The notes below the pieces were generated by a model, which was not told where the DNA came from, did not search any database, and saw only the letters and a program-made list of their open reading frames with translations. This document shows positions 48,594-57,449 of a stretch of DNA of 64,000 bases, piece by piece (positions within the stretch are counted from its first letter, which is position 1; every line of letters begins with the position of its first letter). The DNA is from Pseudomonas solani (GTDB lineage: Bacteria > Pseudomonadota > Gammaproteobacteria > Pseudomonadales > Pseudomonadaceae): contig NZ_AP023081.1 of the NCBI RefSeq assembly GCF_026072635.1, forward strand, positions 466,501 through 530,500, in the 5' to 3' direction. A program made the translations under genes and the position numbers.

Positions 48594-49457
48594 TCAGTTG
48601 CGTTCTTCTTCCAGGGCCCGGGCATCCCGGGCGGTCCTGATCACATGGGCCTCGCTGTTACGCGAGTCCTTCCAGAAATCCAGTTGCGCGTACTGCTCGA
48701 ACAGATCCGGCGGCAGCAAGGTGCGCCGCGCCGCCACTTCGACCTTGGGCCGCACCTTGTGCAGGCCGCGCAGGCCCAGGGCCTGGTCGAACTCCGGGGC
48801 GTCGTACTCGACATGCTCGAAGTCGTGCTCGAACCAGGGCTCGCCAAGGAACTCGTAGACCAGCCGCAGCACCCGCTCGGGCGTGGTCACCAGCAGGTCG
48901 TAGTCCACAAGCAGCAGGGAGCGGGCGTGCTCGCCGTAATAGGCATCCTTGAGCGCCGACCAGGGCAGGCCCACCAGGCGGTTGCGCTGGGCCAGGGTCT
49001 CGACCCGGCTGTAGACGGTGTTGCGCTCGTTGTCGTCGTTGAACAGCTTGGTGATCTCGTACGGGTTGGCGCGGTAGAGCCGCTCGATGCTGTCCATCAC
49101 CCAGGCGACATTGCGCACGCAGGCGATCACCCTGGCCTGGGGGAACAGGTCCAGCAGGGCAGGCAACCGCGCGCACCACTGGCGGTTGGTGTCGAAGATC
49201 ACGTCCCGCTCGGCCTGGTCCGCGTAGTAGTTGCTGAACAGCCCGGCGAGCAGGCGCTTGCGCTGCTCCTGGGTCACCACCGGGCCGAACTCGCTCTCGG
49301 CGCCGAACTGCTTGAGCAGGGCCGAGAAGAAGCTGCCCACCGGGCTGGTCATGCCGGCGTGGAAGCGCGGGTTCTGCCGCAGCAGCGCCGCCAGCAGCGT
49401 GGACCCCGAGCGTGGCAGCCCCGAGATGAAATGGAAGGCGGGTGATGAATTGGCCAT
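48594..49457 (-). CDS. Sulfotransferase family protein
   Basis: A 287-residue PAPS-dependent sulfotransferase-like protein. The 5'-phosphosulfate loop is HFISGLPRSGSTLLAALL (about 7-24) and the 3'-phosphate region is ARVIACVRNVAWVMDSIERLY. It would add sulfate to a hydroxyl on a protein or glycan. It lies 41 bp before the giant surface protein gene in the same operon, so that protein or its glycan is a plausible target. The start at 49457 (MANSSPAFHF) is chosen over a frame that extends to 49526. Confidence 0.87.
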   Translation of the reverse strand: MANSSPAFHFISGLPRSGSTLLAALLRQNPRFHAGMTSPVGSFFSALLKQFGAESEFGPVVTQEQRKRLLAGLFSNYYADQAERDVIFDTNRQWCARLPALLDLFPQARVIACVRNVAWVMDSIERLYRANPYEITKLFNDDNERNTVYSRVETLAQRNRLVGLPWSALKDAYYGEHARSLLLVDYDLLVTTPERVLRLVYEFLGEPWFEHDFEHVEYDAPEFDQALGLRGLHKVRPKVEVAARRTLLPPDLFEQYAQLDFWKDSRNSEAHVIRTARDARALEEERN

Positions 49458-49542
49458 GGTCTGCGTGTACGTCTGCCTGTCGATGAGTCTCTGTCCGATC
49501 ACGGAGCCGCCGGTGCCGCGAGGCACCGGCGGCGCAGGTTCA

Positions 49543-50118
49543 TCAGTTGCGGGAGGGGAAGACCCCTTCCATCGCGATGATGAAGTTCACCCCGAGGAAG
49601 GGATTGCGCAGGCTCACCGGCTGGCTGCCGCCGGCGACCTGCACCGTCACGTTGACGGTGCTGGGGTTGGTCAGCGGAACCGGATTCGCCATCGCGGTCG
49701 ACCAGATGGCCGCCGCAGAGGCCGACCCGCCGACGGACCCACCCAGTACGGAGTTGGTGGCGCTCGGAACCAGTGCCGGGCTGGTCGGCGTGCCGGCAGC
49801 GGAAATCGTGCTGGTGCCGGTGGCGACGTGGGTGTGCATCGGCATCTGGGTCTGGAGCAGGGTGACGCTCTCGGTGCCGCCGACCTCGCCGAGGTCGATC
49901 ATCGAGAGGCCCGGCCCCTGGAACTGGCCGACCGGCGAGCGGCCGCGCAGGTCCGGCAGCCCGAAGGTGGTCTGGCCGTTACCGCCGTAGACGGTGCCCA
50001 ACAGGGAAAACAGCGCGGTGTTCTGCGCAATCCCCACGATCTGCCCCATGCAGAATGCGTAGCCCCGGGGTGCAAAGTTGCCGCCGAACATCTTGATCTC
50101 ACCGATGAAAGGTTCCAC
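49543..50118 (-). CDS. Phage tail-collar domain protein (microcystin-dependent-protein type)
   Basis: A 191-residue tail-collar protein: MEPFIGEIKMFGGNFAPRGYAFCMGQIVGIAQNTALFSLLGTVYGGNGQTTFGLPDLRGRSPVG is the textbook collar domain, followed by a flexible Ser/Thr-rich part and NPFLGVNFIIAMEGVFPSRN at the end. Such proteins are found outside prophages as surface or secreted proteins of unclear role. No other phage genes are near; its place in the export operon suggests that it is a second cargo or a component of a surface fibre. Confidence 0.93.
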   Translation of the reverse strand: MEPFIGEIKMFGGNFAPRGYAFCMGQIVGIAQNTALFSLLGTVYGGNGQTTFGLPDLRGRSPVGQFQGPGLSMIDLGEVGGTESVTLLQTQMPMHTHVATGTSTISAAGTPTSPALVPSATNSVLGGSVGGSASAAAIWSTAMANPVPLTNPSTVNVTVQVAGGSQPVSLRNPFLGVNFIIAMEGVFPSRN

Positions 50119-50191
50119 GTGTTGACTCTCCTCTGGCTCTGGTTTTGCGCGCCCTTAAGGCTCGGCGCGTGTGCATGTTTATTGTTGTGGT

Positions 50192-50500
50192 CTATGCCGG
50201 CCGGTCGGTGTGGAACACGGCCTGGAGTACAGGGCGCCCGTCCGGGGTGGGCATTGCGGGGGTCAGCAGAAGCTCCCAGCCCGGCTCCCCCGGCAAGCCC
50301 AGGCGGTAGACGTCCTGGGGCAGGCTGCATTGGGAAGGCAGGCCGAAGTGGGCGAGGTAGCACTGGTGCCGGGGGGTCATGGCGGTGCCCTCCTCGACGG
50401 CGAGCAGTTCGATGGGCAGCACCTGCTCCGGCGACAGCCAGAGGTGGAAAGGCTGGCCGACGATCTCGGTAAGCAGTGCGAAGGAAGGCATCGGGTGCAT
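50192..50500 (-). CDS. DUF6916-like protein
   Basis: A 102-residue protein (MHPMPSFALLTEIVGQPFHLWLSPEQVLPIELLAVEEG, then QCYLAHFGLPSQCSLPQDVYRL and LLLTPAMPTPDGRPVLQAVFH) that fits the small DUF6916 family, often found beside tail-collar proteins. There is no signal peptide. The ATG at 50500 has GAGGAA 6 nt upstream and is preferred over a TTG two codons earlier. It could be a cytoplasmic partner of the tail-collar protein. Confidence 0.75.
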   Translation of the reverse strand: MHPMPSFALLTEIVGQPFHLWLSPEQVLPIELLAVEEGTAMTPRHQCYLAHFGLPSQCSLPQDVYRLGLPGEPGWELLLTPAMPTPDGRPVLQAVFHTDRPA

Positions 50501-50510
50501 AGGCAATTCC

Positions 50511-51035
50511 TCAGGACAGACCGGCCGGACGTTGCGCAGGCACGGCCATGGCCTGCGGGCTGCGAGGGGCGCGGCGCAACTTCAGATACACGCCGTTCTC
50601 CCCCACCACCTCGAAGCCGTGGCGGCTGTAGAGGTGCTGGGCCGGGTTGTAGGACTCCACGTGCAGCCCCGCGCTGAGGCCCTCACGGTCGGCCCGTTCG
50701 AGAAAGCGGCCCAGCAGCTCGCCGCCGATGCCACGGCCACAGGCCTCGGGCAACAGGGCCAGGTCGATGATTTGCAGGTGGGTGTCGGTCCACAGCAGGT
50801 AGGCCCGGCCTAGGGGCTGGCCGGCCTCTTCGATGACGTATTGATCGGCGTCGGCGTAATGCGCCAGGTAGTAGCCGCACTGGGATTCGAACTGCTGGTC
50901 GAGGAAACGCTCGCAGCCCGCCTGGTCCCAGGGGGTGTGCTGCATCTCGTGGGCACGGGTGGTGCCGTACAGCGCCCGCAGGAAAGCGCGATCGGCGGAC
51001 GTTGCCAAGCGGAGGTTCAAGGTCTGGAAAGACAT
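50511..51035 (-). CDS. GNAT family N-acetyltransferase
   Basis: A 174-residue acetyltransferase: LNLRLATSADRAFLRALYGTTR, then IIDLALLPEACGRGIGGELLGRFLERADREG (acetyl-CoA loop, motif A) and VESYNPAQHLYSRHGFEVVGENGVYLKLRR. It ends 11 bp before the DUF6916 gene start, so the two are co-transcribed. The target is unknown; modification of a co-encoded protein is possible. Confidence 0.9.
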   Translation of the reverse strand: MSFQTLNLRLATSADRAFLRALYGTTRAHEMQHTPWDQAGCERFLDQQFESQCGYYLAHYADADQYVIEEAGQPLGRAYLLWTDTHLQIIDLALLPEACGRGIGGELLGRFLERADREGLSAGLHVESYNPAQHLYSRHGFEVVGENGVYLKLRRAPRSPQAMAVPAQRPAGLS

Positions 51036-51116
51036 ACGACGTGCATCCTTGCTGGCCCGGGGAAAGAGCCTACAACTGTGGTTACAGTTTCCCTGCTTGC
51101 AGCATAGACGAAGATT

Positions 51117-52148
51117 TCAGTTGGCCACCATCGAAAAATCGCCGTTCGGCGGTTTGGGCAATGAATGTGAAGCGTCATTCACAAGTGGCGGGGGTGGAAG
51201 GGCCTCCAGCGCCTGATAGGGCGCCCTCGCCCAGCGCTCCACAGCCGCCCGTGTGGCCTCGTCCGCCTCGTTGCGCTTGGCCTCGCCATCGGCACTGAAG
51301 GCTTGTCCGGGGCGCTTGGCATCCCGTCCGGCCACGGCCTGCAGGTGCGGCACGGCGGCCGGGTCGATGCCCAGGAGCGGCCCCAGGTGGCCCCAGAGGG
51401 CGTCGGGCAGTTCACGGTAGTTCAGGGCGACCGCTTCGCCGGCCGCGCACAGGCCGAACCCGGCCTGCAGCAGGTGGCCGACCATCCAGGCGAGGTAATC
51501 GCCGGGCGCCACTGCCTCCCGCCCCGGCAGGCCATCCAGCCCGGACGGGCCCAGCAGCCCAGGGACCGCATGCAGGCCGGGCTGGCGCCGCTGGGACACC
51601 ACCACCTCCAGCGGGTCGCGGTAAAGGAACAGGCACGGCACCTCGGGGTAGAGCCGGCGCAACAACTGCGCCTCGAAGAGATTCCAGGCGTCCAGCTTGA
51701 CCACCAGCCGGGTTTCGTCGCCGCAGCGCCGCTGGCCATAGGCCGAGCACAATGCGCGCACCGCATCCGCCTGCCAGGCGGAGGCCGTGGGGTCGCGGTA
51801 GTGCGCGCGCAGCAGGGCATCCAGCGGCGGCGGCTCGGACAGCACCACGTGCCCGGGCAGGGCTCGCAGCAACTGCGCCAGCAGGGTGGAGCCGCAGCGG
51901 GAGGTGTGGAACACCAGCAGCGAAGGTTCCAGGCCGGGGCTGCGGGCCTGCCAGTCGAACAGCGCATCCAGGCCGGTCTGGCGGCGCAGGGCCAGGTTGA
52001 ACGGCAGGCGCAGCGCATCGTCCACATCGTCGCTGAAGAAGGGACGGGCCAGGGGCGCGGTGCCGAACCAGGCCCAGTCCAGCTGCCAGCTGCCGGCCTG
52101 CTCGAAGGCACGGATCGGCAGCCACTCGGTGAAATCCAACGGGGTCAT
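51117..52148 (-). CDS. Sulfotransferase family protein
   Basis: A 343-residue P-loop sulfotransferase-like protein: LLVFHTSRCGSTLLAQLLRALPG forms the PAPS loop and PCLFLYRDPLEVVVSQRRQPG the second binding strand. It differs from the 48594 gene, being longer at the N-terminus. The start at 52148 is chosen because it overlaps the stop of the beta-hydroxylase gene as ATGA, showing translational coupling of the two modification enzymes. Confidence 0.87.
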   Translation of the reverse strand: MTPLDFTEWLPIRAFEQAGSWQLDWAWFGTAPLARPFFSDDVDDALRLPFNLALRRQTGLDALFDWQARSPGLEPSLLVFHTSRCGSTLLAQLLRALPGHVVLSEPPPLDALLRAHYRDPTASAWQADAVRALCSAYGQRRCGDETRLVVKLDAWNLFEAQLLRRLYPEVPCLFLYRDPLEVVVSQRRQPGLHAVPGLLGPSGLDGLPGREAVAPGDYLAWMVGHLLQAGFGLCAAGEAVALNYRELPDALWGHLGPLLGIDPAAVPHLQAVAGRDAKRPGQAFSADGEAKRNEADEATRAAVERWARAPYQALEALPPPPLVNDASHSLPKPPNGDFSMVAN

Positions 52149-52944
52149 CGCACGCTCCATTGCCGGCTCCAGGCCTGGCGTCCCTGGCGCATGGCCATGC
52201 GCACATCCGCCTCGCCGAACACCAGCCCGAGGGCCTGGCCGGCGGCTACCGCCTCACGGCAGAAGTCGGTGGGGTCGGTGATCCGTTGCAGCGCACGGGC
52301 CAGTTCCGGGCGCTGCTGCACCTGCTCGTTGAACGCGGCGAAGGCCCGTACGCCCCGGCTCGGTTGCAGCGCAGGCGTCGTCGCCAGGCCCTCGGCGATC
52401 GCCTGGCGCAGGCGCGGGTGGGCCAGGCAGTCCAGCACCAGGTGGATGCGTGGTCCCGGCCCCGGGTTGTCCACCCGATGGGGCGGGACAGGTCGATGAA
52501 CCAGCATTCCCCCGGCGCCATCGGCACCTGCCGCCCATCCACGAGGAACTCCACACCGGGCGGGCTGAGCAGCGGCATGTGCAGGCGCAGCGGCCCTTCC
52601 GGGCTGCCCAGGTCGGGGTCGCAATGCTCGCGGATGCTGGCGCCAGCGCCCAGGCGCAGCAGGCGGGCACTGCGCAGGCCCTCGCCGAACCACTCGATGG
52701 CCGCCTGCCAGGCCGGATCGGCCGCGCACAGGGCGCTGCGGGCCACCGGGCCGAAGCCCGGTGCCAGGGGAATCGGCGCGTCCACCGCCGCCACCAGGTC
52801 GATCCCGCTCCAGTCGCCCTGGTAGTAGGCGGTGTTGAAATGCGCCACCCAGGCCGTCGGGTCGATCCGCTCCAGGGCCGCCAGCAGCGGCTCCAGGTCG
52901 AAGCGCCAGGGCAGGCGGGAACAGATCGGCAGGGTTACGTCCAT
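52145..52944 (-). CDS. Aspartyl/asparaginyl beta-hydroxylase family protein (frameshifted as read)
   Basis: A 2-oxoglutarate/Fe(II) dioxygenase of the Asp/Asn beta-hydroxylase family. The first frame gives residues 1 to about 154 (EHCDPDLGSPEGPLRLHMPLL, the HxD iron site; then VDGRQVPMAPGECWFIDLSRP). The rest is in the next frame (HRVDNPGPGPRIHLVLDCL, with the second iron His and the Arg that binds 2-oxoglutarate). Adding one G to the run at 52480-52483 joins them into 266 residues. It would hydroxylate Asp or Asn residues of a protein, here probably a co-exported repeat protein. The start at 52944 has AGGAAGG upstream. Confidence 0.85.
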
Positions 52945-52966
52945 GGAACCTTCCTTGGCAGATGGG

Positions 52967-55060
52967 CTAGAAACCGCTTTCCCTGACACCCAACGCCGCC
53001 ATGCGGCGCCAGGCGAAGCCGAGCAGCGACTGCCGGCTGCCCTCCAGCACCACCACGCCACGCAGTGGCTGGGCGGGGGGCGGCAGGTCCTGCAGCAGGC
53101 TGAGGCGCACGCCGTACTGGGCCTGCACCGGCTCGGCGCGTTGCTGAGCGTTGCGTCGCACGGCCACCTGGCCGTGGTGGTCGGAGGTCAGCGCCTCCAG
53201 TTCGAGGTAGGCGACGCCGGTGGTGTCCACTTCGTCCAGGCGCACCGCGAAGGCAGGCCGCGCCGGGTCGTCGGCGATGAAGCGGCCCTCGGCCCCCGGC
53301 GCCACGCGCCAGAGGTTTTCCTCGGCCAGGTAGCCGCGCAGGCGCAGCCCGGGGGCGATCACCCGCGCCAGGGTCTCGCCGCTGTGCAGCCAGCGGCCCA
53401 CCACCAGGTCCGGTGGCAGGTCGCGCACCACGCCGGCCAGGGGCGCGCGCAGTTGCAGGCGCTCGCGCTGGGCGGCCAGGCCGCGGTACTCGGCCACGGC
53501 CTCGGCCAGTTGCTGCTCGATCACCCCGGTCTCGGCGGCGGTCTCGCTGCGCCCGGCCTGGCGCCGCAGCTGCAACTGGAGGATGTCGATCTCGCGCCGG
53601 ACGATGCCCTGGCGCGCGTCCAGGTCCGGGGATTCCAGCTCCACCAGCAGGGCGCCCTGCTCCACCGTGTCGCCGTCCTTCACCCGTACCGCCTTGACCC
53701 GCGCGCCGATGGGCGCGTGCAGGGTGCCGGTGCGCGCGGCCTCCAGCATGGCCGGCACGTCCACGGCGTTGCGCCAGGGCACCAGCAGCACCAGCAGCAC
53801 CAGCCCCAGGGCCGAGCCTGTGAGCAGCACCTTGCGCGGGTCGGCCTGGTCGCGGCGCTGCCACCACTCGCCGAATTCCTTCCAGATCGGCAGGCCGATG
53901 AACCACACCAGTTCCACCAGCATGAGGAAGATGCCCAGCACCTTGAAGAACAGGTGGTAGACCGTCAGCGCGATGCCGAAGAACAGCGCCGCGCGCCAGA
54001 TCCACGAGCCGTAGCTCCACAGCAGCAGGCGGCGCTGCATGGCTGGCGACCAGGGCTCCGGGGCCGGTTCGCCGTAGCCGAACAGCGCCTCGCGCAGGCG
54101 CCAGCGGCCCAGGGCGAAGGCGCGGTTCTGCAGGTTGTCGACGCCCCACAGGTCGCTCAGCAGGAAGTAGCCGTCGAAGCGCATGAAGGGGTTGAGGTTG
54201 ATCGCCAGGGTGGTGATCCAGGTGGCGCTGGCCAGCATGAAGGCGGCGGTACGTGCCGGGCCGTCCGGCAGCAGCGACCAGGCCAGCAGCGCCAGCACCG
54301 CCAGCACCAGCTCAGCGAGCACGCCGCCGGCGCCGATAAGTAATCGCGAGCGCCGGTCCTGCACCCGCCAGGCATCACTGACGTCGGTGTAGAACATCGG
54401 CAGCATCACCATGAAGGCCAGGCCCATGCTCTGCACCCGGCACCCCGCGCGCTTGGCCATGAAGGCATGGCCGAACTCGTGGCAGAGCTTGGCGAAGGTC
54501 AGCGCGATGCCGAAGGCCAGCGCACCACCGAAGCTGAACAGGTGCGGGAAGGTGGCGAGGAAGCGCTCCCAGTCCCGGGCCACCAGGAACAGCCCGAGCA
54601 GCAGAATTACCGGCAGGCCGCGTCGCAGCAGCCAGGGGCCATTGCGTTCCAGCACCGGCCAGGCACGGTTGAGGAAACGGTCCGGTCGCCACAGCGGGAT
54701 GCGGAAGAACAGGTACTGGTGCAGCACCTGCTGCCACAGGCTATGGCGCGTGCTGGCGACCTTGAGGGCATAGCTGGCACGCTGTTCCGGGTCGAGGGCG
54801 GCGATCAGGTCGTGCCCGCGCAAAAAGCGCAGCATCTGCTCCAGCTCGCCGGCGCCCAGGGGCGCGCCCGGCTCGGCGTTGGCGGCCTCCAGCACCTGCT
54901 GGGGCTCACCCCGCGACCAGTGGCGCAGCAGGCGAACGGCGGCGGCACCGAGCTTGAAATAGCGGCCACGCAGCGGGTCGGCCAGGGTCCATTGCGGCGC
55001 ACCGTCGCGGTCCGGCGCGGCGGGCGAGAGCTGCAGGTCGGGGCGCAGGGCGGGCAGCAT
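52967..55060 (-). CDS. Membrane protein fusing a site-2-protease-like M50 domain to a HlyD adaptor
   Basis: A 697-residue inner-membrane protein. The N-terminal ~120 residues form a cytoplasmic winged-helix-like domain. Membrane segments then carry an M50 metalloprotease signature: HEFGH (194-198) and NPFMRFDG (290-297, with D296 as third ligand). Further helices reach about residue 430. The C-terminal part is a HlyD/biotin-lipoyl adaptor (GTLHAPIGARVKAVRVKDGDTVEQGALLVELESPDLDARQ, coiled coil, second lipoyl half). The zinc site looks intact, so intramembrane proteolysis is possible. The ATG shares one base with the stop of the preceding HlyD-like gene (TGATG). There is no ATP-binding motif. 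Confidence 0.88.
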   Translation of the reverse strand: MLPALRPDLQLSPAAPDRDGAPQWTLADPLRGRYFKLGAAAVRLLRHWSRGEPQQVLEAANAEPGAPLGAGELEQMLRFLRGHDLIAALDPEQRASYALKVASTRHSLWQQVLHQYLFFRIPLWRPDRFLNRAWPVLERNGPWLLRRGLPVILLLGLFLVARDWERFLATFPHLFSFGGALAFGIALTFAKLCHEFGHAFMAKRAGCRVQSMGLAFMVMLPMFYTDVSDAWRVQDRRSRLLIGAGGVLAELVLAVLALLAWSLLPDGPARTAAFMLASATWITTLAINLNPFMRFDGYFLLSDLWGVDNLQNRAFALGRWRLREALFGYGEPAPEPWSPAMQRRLLLWSYGSWIWRAALFFGIALTVYHLFFKVLGIFLMLVELVWFIGLPIWKEFGEWWQRRDQADPRKVLLTGSALGLVLLVLLVPWRNAVDVPAMLEAARTGTLHAPIGARVKAVRVKDGDTVEQGALLVELESPDLDARQGIVRREIDILQLQLRRQAGRSETAAETGVIEQQLAEAVAEYRGLAAQRERLQLRAPLAGVVRDLPPDLVVGRWLHSGETLARVIAPGLRLRGYLAEENLWRVAPGAEGRFIADDPARPAFAVRLDEVDTTGVAYLELEALTSDHHGQVAVRRNAQQRAEPVQAQYGVRLSLLQDLPPPAQPLRGVVVLEGSRQSLLGFAWRRMAALGVRESGF

Positions 55061-56379
55061 CAGAACCCCAGGCCCTGGCGCAGCGCGGCCAGAGGGCGGC
55101 GCAACAGGTAGTAGGCCAGCGGCGCGCGGTCACCAAACAGCTTGGCGGTACCGCGCAGGCCGATGCGTGGCGGGGCATCGGCGAAGGCGGCGTCGAGGCG
55201 ATAGGCCAGTTGCCCGGCGGCGGTGGCCTGGGCCTCGTAGGCGGCGCGTTCCAGGCGTGCGTCGTGGCGGTTGAGCGGGTCGCTGTCGAGGAACAGCGCC
55301 ACCTCGGCGCCGGGTTGCAGGGCGATGGCGTCGCCCACGGGCAGCTCGATGCGCAGCTCGGCCTGGGCCGGGTCGGCGATCTGCATCAGCCGCTCGCCGG
55401 TCTGCACCGGCTTGCCGGTGAGACGCTCGGCATCGGCGAACACGGCGATGCCGGCGCGCTCGGCGCGGACTTCACTGCGCGCCAGCAATTGCCGGGCGTA
55501 GTCGCGCTCGGCGCGCTTCTGCTCGACGCGGGCGGCCAGCAGGTCGATGCGGGCGCTGGATTCGGCGTCGGCGAAGGCGCGCTGGCTGCTGGCCTTCAGC
55601 TCCGCCTCGGCCACCCCCAGGGCGCGTTCGGCGACATCGGCCTGGGCCTTGAGGGTGGTGGCGTCGAAGCGCACCAGCAGGTCGCCGGCGGCAACGCTCT
55701 GGTTGGGCTTGACGAGGAATTCGGCGATCACCCCATCCAGCGGCGCAGCCACCACGCGACCGCCCTGGGGCACCACTTCGGCCGGCGCCAGCACCGACTG
55801 GCGCACCGGCACCAGCAGCACCAGGGCCAGCGCGCCGGCCAGGGCCAGGAGCTTCTTCTTCGGCCAGCGCAGGCGCCAGGGCTTGCGCGGCTGCAGGGCC
55901 AGCCAGGCGTGCCCGTAGGTGTCGCCGAGCTGCACCAGCAAGGCCTGCTCGGCCTCGCTCCAGGGGGTGTCGCGGGCGATCCACAGGCCGCCGAAGACCT
56001 CACCCTGGCGATCCTTCAGCGGCAGCCAGAAGGCCTGGGCGGCGGACAGCGCCTGCCAGTCCTCACGGCTGCCCTCGTCCAGGCTGCTCGGCTCGACGAC
56101 GCCAGGCTCGCCCAGCTGGCCCGCAGCCAGGCGCTGGGCCGCCGCACGCTCGACGAAGGCGACGAAGGGAGCGTTGGGCTCCACCACGCTGATGCCAGTG
56201 AGCGCGCGGACCTTGCCGGTGATCAGCAGCGCGGCATGGCGATAGCCGAATACGCCCTGGCCGTCGTTGACCATGGCGAAGGCCAGTTGCGAAGACGTCC
56301 CGGCCTTGCGGGCCTGGGCCTGCAGACCGAGGAAGACCGCGAAGACCCGCTCGGCGAAACCGGGCAGCGGCGCGTTCAT
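55060..56379 (-). CDS. HlyD-family adaptor with N-terminal GAF-like region
   Basis: A 439-residue protein. Residues 1 to about 165 resemble a degenerate GAF domain (FAMVNDGQGVFGYRHAALLI ... FWLPLKDRQGEVFGGLWIARD). One membrane helix follows (about 178-193, KLLALAGALALVLLVPV). Then comes a HlyD adaptor: lipoyl half VVAAPLDGVIAEFLVKPNQSVAAGDLLVRFD, helical hairpin and beta domain. It overlaps the upstream adaptor gene by 4 bp (ATGA) and the M50 gene by 1 bp. It probably bridges the inner membrane to TolC; the GAF-like part may sense or dock. Confidence 0.87.
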   Translation of the reverse strand: MNAPLPGFAERVFAVFLGLQAQARKAGTSSQLAFAMVNDGQGVFGYRHAALLITGKVRALTGISVVEPNAPFVAFVERAAAQRLAAGQLGEPGVVEPSSLDEGSREDWQALSAAQAFWLPLKDRQGEVFGGLWIARDTPWSEAEQALLVQLGDTYGHAWLALQPRKPWRLRWPKKKLLALAGALALVLLVPVRQSVLAPAEVVPQGGRVVAAPLDGVIAEFLVKPNQSVAAGDLLVRFDATTLKAQADVAERALGVAEAELKASSQRAFADAESSARIDLLAARVEQKRAERDYARQLLARSEVRAERAGIAVFADAERLTGKPVQTGERLMQIADPAQAELRIELPVGDAIALQPGAEVALFLDSDPLNRHDARLERAAYEAQATAAGQLAYRLDAAFADAPPRIGLRGTAKLFGDRAPLAYYLLRRPLAALRQGLGF

Positions 56380-57158
56380 CGGCTCTCCGGGAAGCGTGCG
56401 CTGCCGCTCATGCCGGCCAGCAGGCCGGGCGCGTCCTCGGGCAGGGCGCCGATCAGCAGCAGGGTCTGGCTGCCTTCGTCAATGCGCGCACCGAGGCGCT
56501 TGACCGTGGCCTTGAGCGGCTTGCCGGTCTCGTCGGGCACGAATTCGAAGGGTTCACCGGGCTTGAGTCCGCCGAGCCAGCGCGATGGCACCAGCAGGTG
56601 GATTTCCAGGGTACGGTTGTCCACCACCTCCAGCAGCGGCGCGCCGCTGGGCACGCTTTCATGGGGCTGCACGCGGCGGCTGACCACCTGGCCATCGAAG
56701 GGCGCCTTGACCTGGCAGCGCTGCACCTGCACCTGGTAGACCTGGGCTTCCGCCTGGGATTGCGCCTGGCGCGCCTCGGCCAGGGCCACTTCGAAGCGGC
56801 CGACGGAGTTGAGCGCGGCCAGTTGTTGCTTGTTCTTCAGCTCTTCACGGGCGGCGCGGGTGGCGGCATTGGCGGCGTTGAGCTGGGCCTGGTAGGCGCT
56901 GCAGTCGAAGCGCACCAGCACCTCGCCCTTCTTGAACGCCTGGCCTTCGGCATAGGGCATCTCGGTGATGCGCCCGGCCAGCTCGCTGGCGAGCACGGCC
57001 TGGTCCTGCGCCCGCAGCACGCCACGGGCACCGCTGCCGGCGGTCGCGGCCGACGCGGCGGGGGCGTCGAGCAGCGGGTCCGGCGTCGCGGTGTCCTGCG
57101 CCCAGGCACCCATGGTCAGCCCCGACAGGCCCAACAGCGTCCACAGCATGCGTTTCAT
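56376..57158 (-). CDS. Periplasmic adaptor subunit (HlyD/RND-type membrane fusion protein)
   Basis: A 260-residue exported adaptor. The signal peptide spans residues 1-20 (LLGLSGLTMGAWA|QD). The lipoyl half is AVLASELAGRITEMPYAEGQAFKKGEVLVRFDCSAYQAQL, a short coiled coil follows, then VKAPFDGQVVSRRVQPHESVPSGAPLLEVVD and a beta-barrel domain. It has no membrane helix beyond the signal. It is the first gene of the minus-strand operon that runs to 39652. The promoter should lie in 57159-57300, but none stands out by eye. Confidence 0.9.
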   Translation of the reverse strand: MKRMLWTLLGLSGLTMGAWAQDTATPDPLLDAPAASAATAGSGARGVLRAQDQAVLASELAGRITEMPYAEGQAFKKGEVLVRFDCSAYQAQLNAANAATRAAREELKNKQQLAALNSVGRFEVALAEARQAQSQAEAQVYQVQVQRCQVKAPFDGQVVSRRVQPHESVPSGAPLLEVVDNRTLEIHLLVPSRWLGGLKPGEPFEFVPDETGKPLKATVKRLGARIDEGSQTLLLIGALPEDAPGLLAGMSGSARFPESR

Positions 57159-57363
57159 GGAAATCCTTCCTTGGGTATCTGAGCCGCGAGTCTATGGGAG
57201 CCGTAGGACAATAGGAATCTAGGTGACGGGCGCTTCTTAGGATATTGGCCGGATAGGACCGGGAGATCGCTCCGGGGTGATGGTTTCGCTCCGCTCGCGG
57301 AGCGCCGCCCGACCCACCCTCCGGGCTCCGTGATCAGCCAAGCCTCGTGCCCGCCGAAAAAAC

Positions 57364-57385
57364 GGTGGGCTGAAGCCCACCCTAC
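57364..57385. repeat. GGGCTGAAGCCC-type palindrome
   Basis: GGTGGGCTGAAGCCCACCCTAC, the inverse of the copy at 36286. It sits in the intergenic region between the adaptor operon and the aldo/keto reductase gene, which otherwise shows no gene. Confidence 0.75.
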
Positions 57386-57449
57386 GCCCACCCGCCCACC
57401 CGCGCACCCACACAGCTGCGCTCGGCGCCCACCCAGGGTGCGAAGCGGG

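Noticed and set aside
49543..50118. Prophage remnant suggested by the tail-collar protein
   Set aside because: No other phage structural, integrase or lysis genes are near, and the gene fits an operon of secretion and modification genes.
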